DNA of 43,384 nt, taken from the NCBI GenBank assembly GCA_023399465.1, contig JAEWPB010000164.1, positions 1-43,384 of the forward strand, read 5' to 3'. Below are positions 1-8,706 of the stretch, piece after piece. The notes beneath the pieces are model-generated. The model had not been told where the DNA came from and did no database searches. It saw only the letters and a list, made by a program, of their open reading frames with translations. Made by a program: the position numbers and the translations under genes. Source of the DNA: Pseudomonadota bacterium (GTDB lineage: Bacteria; Pseudomonadota; Alphaproteobacteria; Rhizobiales; Rhizobiaceae). Positions within the stretch are counted from its first letter, which is position 1, and every line of letters begins with the position of its first letter.

Positions 1-1064
1 ACCATGATGTCGCCCGAAGAATGCGGCGTGGGCATGGTTTGGCGGACCGCAAGTTTTGCCTTGAGAACAGCCTCGAGGCGCCGCCAGCCGGCAATCGCCA
101 GAACCCATTGGCGCCAATTGTCGATAATCGTGTCGAAGGGTATCAGGAGGCGTCCGACGAGAATGCTCGCCGCCATCATCGCGCCGGCCGTGATTTCCTG
201 TTCCAGTACCAGATATGCGCCGGAGGCAAGGGTGATGATCTGGATGGAATAGCGCAGGCTGCGGGTGATGGAGGTCATTGCCTTGCTTCTGGTCCCGCTT
301 GCCTCATAGGCCCCGAGGGCCTGGAACTGCAGGATGCGCCAACGTTTGGCCAGCGCGGGTAGCATGCCCATGGCTTCGATGGCCTCGGCATGGCGCAAGG
401 AGGCGCCAATCCTGGAGACGGCTTCGATGTTTGTCTGGTTCGCCTCCTTGGTCAACTGGCGTGTCAACATGTCGGTGAGCAGGCCGCTGCAAATGAGCAG
501 CGCCACGGAGACGGTCCCGATAAGACCGAAAAGGGGGTGTAGCAGGAAAAGGGCCGCCAGGAAGATCGGTGACCATGCGGCGTCGAGCGGGGCGCTTACC
601 GCCGGCGAGGTCAGGAAGCTTCGCAACTCTGCGAGGTCGCGAAGCGACTGGGTCGCGCGCGACAGGCCCTGGTCGACCGAGGCCTGCAAGGCGGCGGTCA
701 GGACCGGCATGTTCATCCGTCGCACGAGCGCACCTCCGATGACCTGGAAGGACAGGGCGCGGATGAATTCCAGGACGCCGAATATCACAAGGGCGCCGAT
801 CGCGAGCACGGTCAGAAGCACGAGCGTGTCCATGCTCTGGCTGTTGAGTACCCGGTCGTGAACCTGCAGCATGAACAAGGGCATCGTGAGCTGGAGAAGA
901 TTGAGGCACACGCTGAGGGCTGCCGCGTACAGCAAGCCCGCTAAAAATACACGTTTAGCTTGCAGCAATAGCCACTCCGAGTTGTTAATTTCTCGACTAC
1001 CCCAAAATTGACCCTTGTTTATTCGAGCCTTGCTTCTTGTCGGATTTTGAACAGTATCGCGCAT
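1..1064 (-). CDS. Type I secretion ABC exporter, permease part (C-terminus off the window)
   Basis: This is the N-terminal 354 codons of an inner-membrane permease/ATPase of the PrtD/PrsD type, which exports RTX-like proteins through a type I channel. The ATG at 1064 opens a short cytoplasmic leader. The family block MPLFMLQVHDRVLNSQS follows the first membrane segment (about residues 34-55), and further membrane segments follow. The ATP-binding half would lie beyond position 1. The gene is divergent from a MarR-type regulator and next to exopolysaccharide glycosyltransferases. That layout recalls the wgdA/expD1 exporter of rhizobial galactoglucan clusters; this parallel is inference from context. 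Another exported protein remains possible. Confidence 0.9.
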   Translation of the reverse strand, partial: MRDTVQNPTRSKARINKGQFWGSREINNSEWLLLQAKRVFLAGLLYAAALSVCLNLLQLTMPLFMLQVHDRVLNSQSMDTLVLLTVLAIGALVIFGVLEFIRALSFQVIGGALVRRMNMPVLTAALQASVDQGLSRATQSLRDLAELRSFLTSPAVSAPLDAAWSPIFLAALFLLHPLFGLIGTVSVALLICSGLLTDMLTRQLTKEANQTNIEAVSRIGASLRHAEAIEAMGMLPALAKRWRILQFQALGAYEASGTRSKAMTSITRSLRYSIQIITLASGAYLVLEQEITAGAMMAASILVGRLLIPFDTIIDNWRQWVLAIAGWRRLEAVLKAKLAVRQTMPTPHSSGDIM

Positions 1065-1217
1065 AGCGGCTGCCTGGAGTTAACGTTAGAGCCATTGGGG
1101 TGAGGGTGGATTGCGTAGCAGCTGGGCCAACGCATAGTATTGCCAAACGAAAGTCGCACATAAATGAGGAGTTGTGCAAGCTAATAATAATCTGGATGGG
1201 GGTGCTTACTTGAAATA

Positions 1218-1236
1218 TACTTCAATATTTGAAGTA
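1218..1236. promoter_or_regulatory. Palindromic operator upstream of the MarR-type regulator
   Basis: A 19-bp palindrome, TACTTCAATATTTGAAGTA, has two perfect 7-bp arms and a 5-bp spacer. It lies in the divergent gap between the exporter and the regulator, 22 bp before the preferred start at 1259. A further TTGAA half-site begins at 1210. A near copy with the same spacing lies at 3125-3143. MarR-family dimers commonly bind such sites, so autoregulation plus control of the neighbouring operon is likely but untested. Confidence 0.65.
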
Positions 1237-1258
1237 CATTTTTGAAATGGAGAGTGGA

Positions 1259-1834
1259 ATGAAAGACGAAAGCGCGCTCAATCTATCCGAGGAACTTGAA
1301 ATCGATCCCCGGCTCAATGGTGGGAGCCCGATGGTTCATTCTGATCCCGGCGCTCCTCACGACGCCCAGTTCGGCGACTGCCAGCAAATTACCTATTTCG
1401 AGCTTGCTCGCCTTATGGAGCGGGCAAGCCGGCGTTTTTCCGGTCTCATTCGTGCGGAACTGAGCAAACTCGGCGTCGATGACCTCGGGCCGGCACAGGC
1501 TATGATCCTGCTGGCAATCGGCGATTCGGAGCTCTCCGTTGCCGAACTTCTCGATCGCGGCCACTATGTCGGATCCAACGTTTCCTACTATCTCAAGCAG
1601 CTTACCGACTGCGATTACATCGATCGCGTTGCCTCCCAGCGCGACAAGCGGTCAGCGCGCATCAAGCTGACTGAGAAAGGGCGACGGCTGAGGGTAAGCC
1701 TCCGCGACGCCGCGACGAGCTATGAACGGGCGGTGAGTCGCGGCGACCACGACCAGCGCATGCTTGAGACGGCCTTTCAGACGCTGCACCAACTCGAACT
1801 GGCCTGGGGCAGCGCTTCACGGTACGGCGTCTGA
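1259..1834 (+). CDS. MarR-family winged-helix regulator, probably of the exopolysaccharide genes
   Basis: The protein has about 191 residues with a winged-helix domain in the C-terminal two thirds. The recognition region contains SVAELLDRGHYVGSNVSYY, and the wing carries the usual DKRSARIKLTEKG pattern. The frame opens at a TTG at 1229, but that codon lies inside the palindrome. ATG 1259 has GGAGAG four bases upstream and is preferred; ATG 1247 is possible. The relatives that come to mind are WggR/ExpG, the activator of galactoglucan synthesis in Sinorhizobium, and LdtR-like proteins. The flanking exporter and glycosyltransferases favour the former. Family assignment is firm, target assignment is inference. 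Confidence 0.88.
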   Translation: MKDESALNLSEELEIDPRLNGGSPMVHSDPGAPHDAQFGDCQQITYFELARLMERASRRFSGLIRAELSKLGVDDLGPAQAMILLAIGDSELSVAELLDRGHYVGSNVSYYLKQLTDCDYIDRVASQRDKRSARIKLTEKGRRLRVSLRDAATSYERAVSRGDHDQRMLETAFQTLHQLELAWGSASRYGV

Positions 1835-1870
1835 GGGAGGCGTGGCCTTGGCGAGAACGATCCAGGTACG

Positions 1871-3109
1871 ATGCACGTAGTGCTTGTTCACCGGCGCGGC
1901 TTCGGCCAGTTTGCCGCCCTAGCCTCCCAACTCGCGCTTGCGGGCAGCGAGGTCAGTCTCATTACCGAGGCCATCGACCAAAAGATCCCGTCCGTTCGTG
2001 TCGTGCGACACCGGGCGGAGCCGGGACCGCGTGCGAGTCCGCACATGGCCCGGCACATGGCGATATCCGATCACCACGTGCGTATCGGCCACCGCGTCGC
2101 CGAAACGCTCGACGCCATGAAGCGGCGGGGATTGGCGCCCGACATCATCCTCGGCCATATCGGCTGGGGCAGCATGATGTTTGTCAAGGATGTTTTCCCG
2201 CAGGTGCCCGCATTGGGATATTGCGAGTTCTTCTACCGGTCCGAGGGGGCGGATGTCGGCTTCTCCCCCGACGATCAACTCGACCTGGAGACGCGCAAGA
2301 GGCTTCGCTTGCGTAACATCGCTCAACTTTTGTCCCTTGAGGCGATGGAGATGGGCATCAGTCCCACCCAGTGGCAGAGAAGCCTTTATCCCGCCGATGC
2401 CCGGGGTCGCATTTCGGTGTGCCACGAGGGGGTCGACACCTCACGGTTTCGGCCGGATCCGGCGGCTTCGGTGACGTTGCCGGACGGGCGGGTACTCATG
2501 GCCTCCGGGCCTCCGGTTGTCACATTCGCCGCGCGCGACCTCGAGCCATATCGGGGATTTCCGCAAGCTTTGGAAGCGGCGGCAAAGGTTGTGCGGCGGC
2601 GTCCCGATACGATATTCGTCTTTGTTGGCGGTGATGGCGCGAGCTACGGGATGCCTCCCCCTGGCGGCGGGCCGTGGAAGGACCACCTTCTTGCTCATAT
2701 CGACATCCCGCCGCAAAACATCGTCTTTCCCGGCGTTGTGCCGCATTCGGTCTTGCGGCAGCTTTTCCAGATATCCGCGGCGCACATCTATCTGACTTAC
2801 CCGTTCGTGTTGTCCTGGTCGGTGCTCGAGGCCATGGCCTGCGGCGCGCTGATCATCGGATCGGATACGGCCCCCGTGCAGGAGGTCATTTCCTCCGGGC
2901 GAAACGGTCTGCTGGTGCCGTTCTTCGATACGGATGCTCTTGCCGAGGCGGTTCTTGGGGCGTTGAAGAATCCCGAAAGTCATCTCGGGCTCCGCGCTCA
3001 AGCGCGCAGCACTGTCGAACGAAATTTCCGGCTGAAGGACTGCCTCGCTCGGCAAATTGATATTATCGAAAAGACCAGCGGAAAAACGCTGAGAGCACCT
3101 TCGAGTTGA
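1871..3109 (+). CDS. Glycosyltransferase family 4 (GT-B fold)
   Basis: This 412-aa protein is a retaining GT-B sugar transferase, presumably cytoplasmic and adding a residue to a polysaccharide repeat. The C-terminal donor domain begins near residue 214. It holds the block LSWSVLEAMACGALIIGSD (residues 314-332) followed by VQEVI, the E-x7-E region that binds the nucleotide sugar. The N-terminal acceptor domain begins MHVVLVHRRG, typical of the family. It starts 36 bp after the regulator and may be cotranscribed with it. WgcA/ExpC of the galactoglucan cluster is the likely counterpart by context. Donor and acceptor cannot be told from sequence. Confidence 0.88.
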   Translation: MHVVLVHRRGFGQFAALASQLALAGSEVSLITEAIDQKIPSVRVVRHRAEPGPRASPHMARHMAISDHHVRIGHRVAETLDAMKRRGLAPDIILGHIGWGSMMFVKDVFPQVPALGYCEFFYRSEGADVGFSPDDQLDLETRKRLRLRNIAQLLSLEAMEMGISPTQWQRSLYPADARGRISVCHEGVDTSRFRPDPAASVTLPDGRVLMASGPPVVTFAARDLEPYRGFPQALEAAAKVVRRRPDTIFVFVGGDGASYGMPPPGGGPWKDHLLAHIDIPPQNIVFPGVVPHSVLRQLFQISAAHIYLTYPFVLSWSVLEAMACGALIIGSDTAPVQEVISSGRNGLLVPFFDTDALAEAVLGALKNPESHLGLRAQARSTVERNFRLKDCLARQIDIIEKTSGKTLRAPSS

Positions 3110-3124
3110 AGGTTGCGTAAAAGA

Positions 3125-3143
3125 TACTTCAATAATCAAAGTA
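3125..3143. promoter_or_regulatory. Second copy of the palindromic operator
   Basis: The sequence TACTTCAATAATCAAAGTA matches the operator at 1218-1236 in 16 of 19 positions, with identical spacing; the right half-site is the weaker one. It lies just after the glycosyltransferase stop and about 160 bp before the next operon. That is a suitable place for an activator or repressor site controlling the 3301-11003 genes. Confidence 0.6.
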
Positions 3144-3300
3144 TATATGAACTATAAAACGTTCGTAACGTAGTTATTTATTATTGTGCACCGCAAATGT
3201 AGTTGGTACGCTCCTTCGTGATGGTGGCCGGAAAACTGGATAAGCGTCTTATTGTCCGGCGTCTTTGGATTGTTGCTACATACTTGTTTAGAGGCGATGC

Positions 3301-4773
3301 GTGCAGGATTTGATGTCTTCCAATGCGGGGCGGCGACCAGCGATCAGGCGGCTGGTGGCGGTATCGGACCGGGACCGGTCGAGTTTCGAGGGAAGCGATC
3401 TCGAGCATCTGGTGGAATATATCGGCCTCGAAGGGAGGGCGACGTTGCAGAATGCCTTCCCGTTGATCGCGCTCGCCCTTTCCGATGAGGGCGAAGCTGA
3501 TCTGAGGGAGGGGCTGGCGCGGCTTCGTACGCTTGGTACGGTTCCCGCCGTTCCGCTGCAACGGCTGGATCCCGCGAGCAAGGCGGATGCCTTTGCGCTC
3601 CTGCGGGCGCTGGCGGAGGGGGGTGTCGGTCGCCTTGCCCGCTACAGCGCTTCCATCACGAGCGAGCTTGCGCTCCTGCGGCGCGAACGGGAAACGCTGC
3701 TGGAAAACTATCGCTCTCTCGAGGATGCGTTCCAGGCGCGCAACTGGGAGCCGGTTTCCGAGATATTCTCCCACGATCCCTATGCCGACCCGAAGGACGA
3801 AGGCATCGAGCAGTTGCTCGCGACCGCTTTTGTCGAGCAGCTGCTGCCGGTGTCCAGCCTTGGCGTCGCAGGGCTCGCGCTGCACCTCCATTCGGTGCCA
3901 AAGGCAAGCGGAGAACTGGTCGTCACATTGAGTTATCTTGAATGCGGCGAAGGTGTCGCGGAGTGGACCGTTTCCTATGCGCAGCTGGTTCCCGGCTGGA
4001 ACTTCTTTTCGTTGCCGCGGGCCTGCGGAGGAGCGACGCGGACTTTGCGGCTGCGGATATCCGCGACCGGGCCGGATGTCGTGGGGCTCTCGCTCGGTCA
4101 TCCGATTGCCGGAGAGCGCTACTCGGCGCGTTCGGAGCTTGCGCATCCGGATCTCGACCAGCGCCCGCTTGCTTTCAGGGTATTTACCGGGTTGCCCGGG
4201 GTGAAGCCTGCCAGCGCGCCGAACATGATCGCGCCGAGCAGCCTGCTCGAAGGACAATTCATCGTCGACTATCGACTGGCAGTCGATACTCTGAGCCAGA
4301 TCGCTGACGTTTCGGTCACGCCGATTGTTCCGGATTTTCAGACGGTGCGCTTCCTCGAGCATGAGCATGCCGTCGTCTGCCACCCATTGCCGAGCGGCAT
4401 TTCCGCGGGCGCGATAAGCCGTGCGGTCGAGCCCGGCACGATTTCGTTCTCGGCGAACGCGGTGATCGACCATCCGGAAGGTCAGCCTGCCGCGGTCAGC
4501 TTCCTGCTCGCCCCCGCGAATTCAAACGCACGGTCGGAAGTGGCCGAGCTGGCGCGCAAGGGCACCGCGAAGCCCTCCGCTTTCTTTAGCGGCTGGCGTG
4601 AGGTGAACAAGCAGGCCATCAACGTCAACATCCAGCTCGAAGAGCCGGTGAACGGGCCGATGGATCTCATGATTCTCAGCCGCGCGGTGACCGATTCAGT
4701 CGATTTTTCCTGGCTCAAGGTGTCCGGCTTCCGGCTGGTGAAGCAATCTGCAGAGGCTGCCAATGTCAGATAA
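3301..4773 (+). CDS. Unrecognised protein of an exopolysaccharide operon (WgaA/ExpA1-like by position)
   Basis: The product is a soluble protein of up to 490 residues with no signal peptide or membrane segment. A charged, probably coiled stretch (about residues 118-150, including LLRRERETLLENYRSLEDAF) is followed by a beta-rich C-terminal half. I recognise no catalytic motif. GTG 3301 has AGAGG upstream; ATG 3313 in the same frame is an alternative. It is first in the operon, behind the second palindrome, and overlaps the next glycosyltransferase by 11 bp. In Sinorhizobium the first gene of the wga/expA operon also encodes a protein of unknown function. The equivalence is inferred from position only. 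Confidence 0.8.
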   Translation: MQDLMSSNAGRRPAIRRLVAVSDRDRSSFEGSDLEHLVEYIGLEGRATLQNAFPLIALALSDEGEADLREGLARLRTLGTVPAVPLQRLDPASKADAFALLRALAEGGVGRLARYSASITSELALLRRERETLLENYRSLEDAFQARNWEPVSEIFSHDPYADPKDEGIEQLLATAFVEQLLPVSSLGVAGLALHLHSVPKASGELVVTLSYLECGEGVAEWTVSYAQLVPGWNFFSLPRACGGATRTLRLRISATGPDVVGLSLGHPIAGERYSARSELAHPDLDQRPLAFRVFTGLPGVKPASAPNMIAPSSLLEGQFIVDYRLAVDTLSQIADVSVTPIVPDFQTVRFLEHEHAVVCHPLPSGISAGAISRAVEPGTISFSANAVIDHPEGQPAAVSFLLAPANSNARSEVAELARKGTAKPSAFFSGWREVNKQAINVNIQLEEPVNGPMDLMILSRAVTDSVDFSWLKVSGFRLVKQSAEAANVR

Positions 4774-7462
4774 CAGGGAGCTTCCGGATCTGATTGCGGT
4801 AGCCATGCCGCTCTACGGTCATGCGGCGCTTGCGCTGGAGGCAATCGAATCCGTTCTGGCCTCCAGGCTGCGCTCCTGCAGGACAGTTATCGTCGTCTCG
4901 GTCGACGGCGATCCACGGCACGAGACGTTCGATCAATTGCTGCTTTATGCGGCGGAGAATCCCTCAGTCCATGTCGTATTCGGTCAGAACGCCGGGCCGG
5001 GTGGAGCCAGGAACCGCGCAATCGAGTTCGTGCTGGAGCACTTTCCCGAAGCCAAGGGCATCTACTTCCTCGATGCGGACAACCGCATCTTTCCTGGCAC
5101 CATCGAGACGCTCTACGAACAACTGGTCTCCAGCGGCTGCGGTTGGGTCTATACCAATATCGATACGTTCTCGGTGAACTGGCGAGCCCACTACGGCAAT
5201 CAGTATTCGAGGCTGGTCCACTGCATTACCGACAATATCTGCGATACGGGATCGATGATTTCGATCGACGTACTCCGGGCCGGCGTGCGGTTCAACGATG
5301 ACAGGCAGAACGGTTTCGAGGATTGGGAATTCTGGCTGTCCTGCATCGAACACGGATTCGTCGGCACCCCCTGCCACGACACCGCTTTCGAATACAGGCT
5401 GAGGGCGGAGAGCCGCTTCAAGGAAGCCAACCGCGATCGCGCGACATCGGTAAGCTTCCTGCGAAAACGCCACATGCCGTTGTTCCAGCGTCCGATGCTT
5501 GTCGATTTCGAGCATGAGGATAGCCCGCGCTATCTGTTTGCTCGCACGGATAATGCGGCGATCTCCTTCTTTACCGATCCTTCCAAGCCGCCAACAAAGC
5601 TTCGCCTCGACGACATCATCCCTGCCTTCTGGGCAAACATCGGTGAACCCGACAATGTCCATTTCCCGCCTTTCCTGATCGCTGGAAGCGGGGCGGCGCT
5701 CGACCTGCTGCGGCGGTCGCGGATGCTGCCCAATGTGCTTGCGCATCTGGAACGCCTCAGCGAGACCAGCAACGTCGTCTTCGTTCAACTCGCCAATGAC
5801 GCCGCCCAGCGAAAGATCGAGCCAATCGATCTGGGGGCAGGGGCTCAAAACATCGGCCCTGCCGACCTAATCTTTCTCCCGGCCCGGCTCGTGCAGGATG
5901 TGATCCAGAACAATGCACTGGACTGGTTTGCATCAATCGGCAGCCCGCAGGTGTGGCCGACCCTGAGCATCCTGAAGGTACGCTTCCCGTTCCCGAAGAG
6001 CCTGCCGCGCCGTGCCCTGATCACGCCACAGCAGATGATGCTCAATTGTGTCAACGCGATCGCCACAAGCTTGCTGCGCAATACAGCCGGGCGGCGTTGG
6101 ACCTGGCGCCCCCAGAAGCTTGTCGCCTATGCCGACCTGCACAAGGCACTGCGCAAGGAAGTCGGCGGTTCCCCCATTCTCCCGCTGGGGCACAGCGAGG
6201 GCAAGCGCACCGTCGCCCTGCTCGTGCCGAACGCCTCGTTCGGCGGGGCGGAAAAAGTCATCTATGCGGCTACACGTGAACTGAAGGTCGCCGGCTATGA
6301 GACCCATCTCTTCGTCCTCGGCACATCGAGAATGGATGTGATCGACGAGTTCGATGCGTGCTTCGACTACATTCACTTCTGGGATGCTGGCGTTCCTGCC
6401 TGGGGAGCGTCGGGGTTATTCCTCGGCCAGGACTTCATCAGCGAAGGGCATCCTATCGACTGGGACGCGCTCAAGGGCCAGCTCTCCGGGTTCGATCTGG
6501 TCATCAACAATCACGTCATGGCCGTTCACCCGCTGATCGCGCGATTGCGGTCCGAAGGCACGCGCACGGCGTGCTACCTCCACGTAGTTGACAACACGGC
6601 CTTCAAGCGCCCCGCGGGCCAGCCATTCGCGGCGATCGCCCACGAGCACTGCTATGACGCCTTCCTGACCTGCTCCGAACAGCTCAAGATCTATCTCCAC
6701 AGCTACGGTGTTCCGCACGAGAAGATCTTTGCGGTTGCGAATGGAGCCAGCTTCACGGTTCCGCCCAAGGCTCTGGCGGAAGTGATGACGGTGCGGCGGG
6801 TCGAGCGCAAGGACGACCGGTTGCGGCTCCTTTACATGGGGCGGCTCGACCAGCAGAAGGGCATCGATCGGCTGGCGGCAGCGCTGGCGCAACTGCGCGC
6901 CTCCCGTGTCCCCTTCGAGGCCCGCGCCATCGGTGGGGAAATTCTCGCCGATTCCTCCGTCTCCTGGACGGAGCGGCTGACGGATCTCGGCGTCGACGTA
7001 CGACCGCCGGTCTTCGCCAGCAAGGATCTGATCAAGGCGCTTGGCTGGGCAGATGTCCTTGTAATGCCGTCGCGTTGGGAAGGTGCGCCGCTGATGATCG
7101 CGGAAGCCCAGCAACTCGGCTGTGTACCGATCGCGACTGCTGTCGGTGCTGTCGACGAACTCGTTGAGGATGGCGAGGATGGCATCCTCATCCATGCCTC
7201 TTCCGATCCTGACGTGGTGCGGGAATTGGCCCGTATCATTGAGAAGATAGCACGCAATCGCGAGATGCTTGATCCGCTGATGGAAGGGTGCATCAGGACG
7301 GCCGCTCGGCGCTCATGGACCTCCTCCTTCTCGGAGTTCTTGTCGTGGTGCGATCAGTCCGTAAAGAACTCGTCGCTGTCGCGCACCGCGGTTTTTCGCG
7401 AGCAGGCGGTGGGAAATCCCCTTGGTCGCGGCGATCGGCTGATTGCTGCACCGGTTCTCTGA
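4763..7462 (+). CDS. Bifunctional GT2-GT4 glycosyltransferase fusion
   Basis: This 899-aa protein joins two sugar transferases. The N-terminal ~250 residues are a GT-A domain with VSVDGDP, GPGGARNRAIE, the metal-binding YFLDADNRIFPG and an ED-W motif in NGFEDWEFWLSC. A linker of about 230 residues leads to a GT-B domain starting at NASFGGAEKVIYAATREL and ending in the donor site WEGAPLMIAEAQQLGC. Two linkages could be made by one polypeptide, which is common in polysaccharide assembly. Its start lies inside the end of the preceding gene, implying translational coupling. WgaB/ExpA2 is the likely counterpart by context. The sugars are unknown. Confidence 0.88.
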   Translation: MSDNRELPDLIAVAMPLYGHAALALEAIESVLASRLRSCRTVIVVSVDGDPRHETFDQLLLYAAENPSVHVVFGQNAGPGGARNRAIEFVLEHFPEAKGIYFLDADNRIFPGTIETLYEQLVSSGCGWVYTNIDTFSVNWRAHYGNQYSRLVHCITDNICDTGSMISIDVLRAGVRFNDDRQNGFEDWEFWLSCIEHGFVGTPCHDTAFEYRLRAESRFKEANRDRATSVSFLRKRHMPLFQRPMLVDFEHEDSPRYLFARTDNAAISFFTDPSKPPTKLRLDDIIPAFWANIGEPDNVHFPPFLIAGSGAALDLLRRSRMLPNVLAHLERLSETSNVVFVQLANDAAQRKIEPIDLGAGAQNIGPADLIFLPARLVQDVIQNNALDWFASIGSPQVWPTLSILKVRFPFPKSLPRRALITPQQMMLNCVNAIATSLLRNTAGRRWTWRPQKLVAYADLHKALRKEVGGSPILPLGHSEGKRTVALLVPNASFGGAEKVIYAATRELKVAGYETHLFVLGTSRMDVIDEFDACFDYIHFWDAGVPAWGASGLFLGQDFISEGHPIDWDALKGQLSGFDLVINNHVMAVHPLIARLRSEGTRTACYLHVVDNTAFKRPAGQPFAAIAHEHCYDAFLTCSEQLKIYLHSYGVPHEKIFAVANGASFTVPPKALAEVMTVRRVERKDDRLRLLYMGRLDQQKGIDRLAAALAQLRASRVPFEARAIGGEILADSSVSWTERLTDLGVDVRPPVFASKDLIKALGWADVLVMPSRWEGAPLMIAEAQQLGCVPIATAVGAVDELVEDGEDGILIHASSDPDVVRELARIIEKIARNREMLDPLMEGCIRTAARRSWTSSFSEFLSWCDQSVKNSSLSRTAVFREQAVGNPLGRGDRLIAAPVL

Positions 7463-7481
7463 AATAGAAAGGTCTAGTCGA

Positions 7482-8660
7482 ATGCGTGCACGAATTCTCG
7501 TGACGGGTATTCCTGGTCACTACACGCGCCTTGCTACTGGTGCGAATGGATTGTCTGTATCCTATTCGGAACGCCAGAAACAGCCGGAGCCGAAAGAGGA
7601 GTTCCTGCAGGAACTCCGCAACATCAGCAACACTGGCAACTATCTCATCGGCGAAGGCGCCCTGCGTGCGCTTGCGCCTCATGCCAAGCAGGTGCCGTTC
7701 TGGCATCTCTACAATCTGAGCAAGAGCGGAAACGGTTTCGACGAGTTCAACGCCAACTTCGACATCTGCGTCTTCACCTGTGCCAACCTTCTGCGCAAGG
7801 GTCTTTCCCCGGACGCCGAAGTGGAGGTGTTGAGCAGGCTCAACATGCCGATCGTCATGCTCGGTATCGGGCTGCAGAATCGCAAGGACCTGACAAACGC
7901 CCTGCCTGAGGGAACGAAGCGGCTGCTGGCGGTGCTGAAGGAGCGCGAGCACTATTTCCTTACGCGCGGCAATGAGACAGCGGGCTTCCTGAAGGATCAG
8001 GGCTTCGATTTCGTGCGCCCGACGGGTTGCCCGTCGGTCTACTTCATGCCGGATAACATGCGCCGCTCGCTGAAGAAATTGCCGGGCGTGGACGTCCGTA
8101 AGGCACGTACGATCTATTCCGGTTATCTCGGCGGCAATCACGAAGCGCTTCTCGATGCAAAGGCATTGGCACCGGAGGGTTCGGTACCGCAATACGTCGT
8201 ACAGGACGAGTTTCTCCACTTCGACATGAGCGTCGAGCCGAACAGTGAGGGTCGGGTCTATGACTCCGCCTCCGGCCTAATGATCGGTGACTTGGCTTAT
8301 CCCGGTGCGGACAGGCTGGATAAACCATTCGAGGTGCGCACATTCTTCGATACCAACCAGTGGCGCGCCTGGGCCTCGTCGATGGACTTCAATCTCGGGC
8401 GTCGCTTCCATGGGTCGATCATTGCCATGCAGGCCGCGGTTCCGAGCCTGATGGTGGCCGTGGATGACCGGATGCGCGAGATGCTCGGTTTCACCGGCCT
8501 TCCCAACATCGACGCAACCGAGTTCGACAAGGCGCCAAACCGGGCCGACTTCGTCGCCGATCAACTAGCCAAACTCAATACCACAGAACTTGTCGACAGG
8601 TACTCGGATCGCGAGAAGGCCTTCCGCGCGACGCTCCGCGAAATCGGCATCGGGCTCTGA
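7482..8660 (+). CDS. Polysaccharide pyruvyl-transferase family protein, copy 1
   Basis: This 392-aa protein belongs to the pyruvyl-transferase superfamily, whose members transfer pyruvate from phosphoenolpyruvate to sugars as ketals. Family signs are NTGNYLIGEGA near the N-terminus, the central RPTGCPSVYF and the C-terminal GRRFHGSIIAMQA with its basic-His pair. The open frame extends to 7443, but ATG 7482 has AAAGG upstream and matches the N-terminus of the next gene (MRxxLxTGIP). Its neighbour at 8707 is a clear paralogue. Pyruvylation of an exopolysaccharide fits the context. Distant GT-B-like relatives with other activities cannot be excluded. Confidence 0.8.
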   Translation: MRARILVTGIPGHYTRLATGANGLSVSYSERQKQPEPKEEFLQELRNISNTGNYLIGEGALRALAPHAKQVPFWHLYNLSKSGNGFDEFNANFDICVFTCANLLRKGLSPDAEVEVLSRLNMPIVMLGIGLQNRKDLTNALPEGTKRLLAVLKEREHYFLTRGNETAGFLKDQGFDFVRPTGCPSVYFMPDNMRRSLKKLPGVDVRKARTIYSGYLGGNHEALLDAKALAPEGSVPQYVVQDEFLHFDMSVEPNSEGRVYDSASGLMIGDLAYPGADRLDKPFEVRTFFDTNQWRAWASSMDFNLGRRFHGSIIAMQAAVPSLMVAVDDRMREMLGFTGLPNIDATEFDKAPNRADFVADQLAKLNTTELVDRYSDREKAFRATLREIGIGL

Positions 8661-8706
8661 CGAGCCCGCAGTCAATCCTCTCCCGAGTTCAGTTCATAGG
8701 GCAGTG

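Noticed and set aside
304..909. A 201-codon minus-strand open frame
   Set aside because: A neighbouring frame carries the type I exporter with membrane segments and family motifs running to the window edge.
997..1179. A 60-codon minus-strand frame in the divergent gap
   Set aside because: It overlaps the start of the exporter in another frame, shows no motif, and lies in what should be promoter DNA.
3181..4473. A 430-codon minus-strand open frame
   Set aside because: It shadows the plus-strand operon gene at 3301. The product is rich in Arg with no recognisable domain, and the plus frame has a ribosome site and overlaps the next gene properly.
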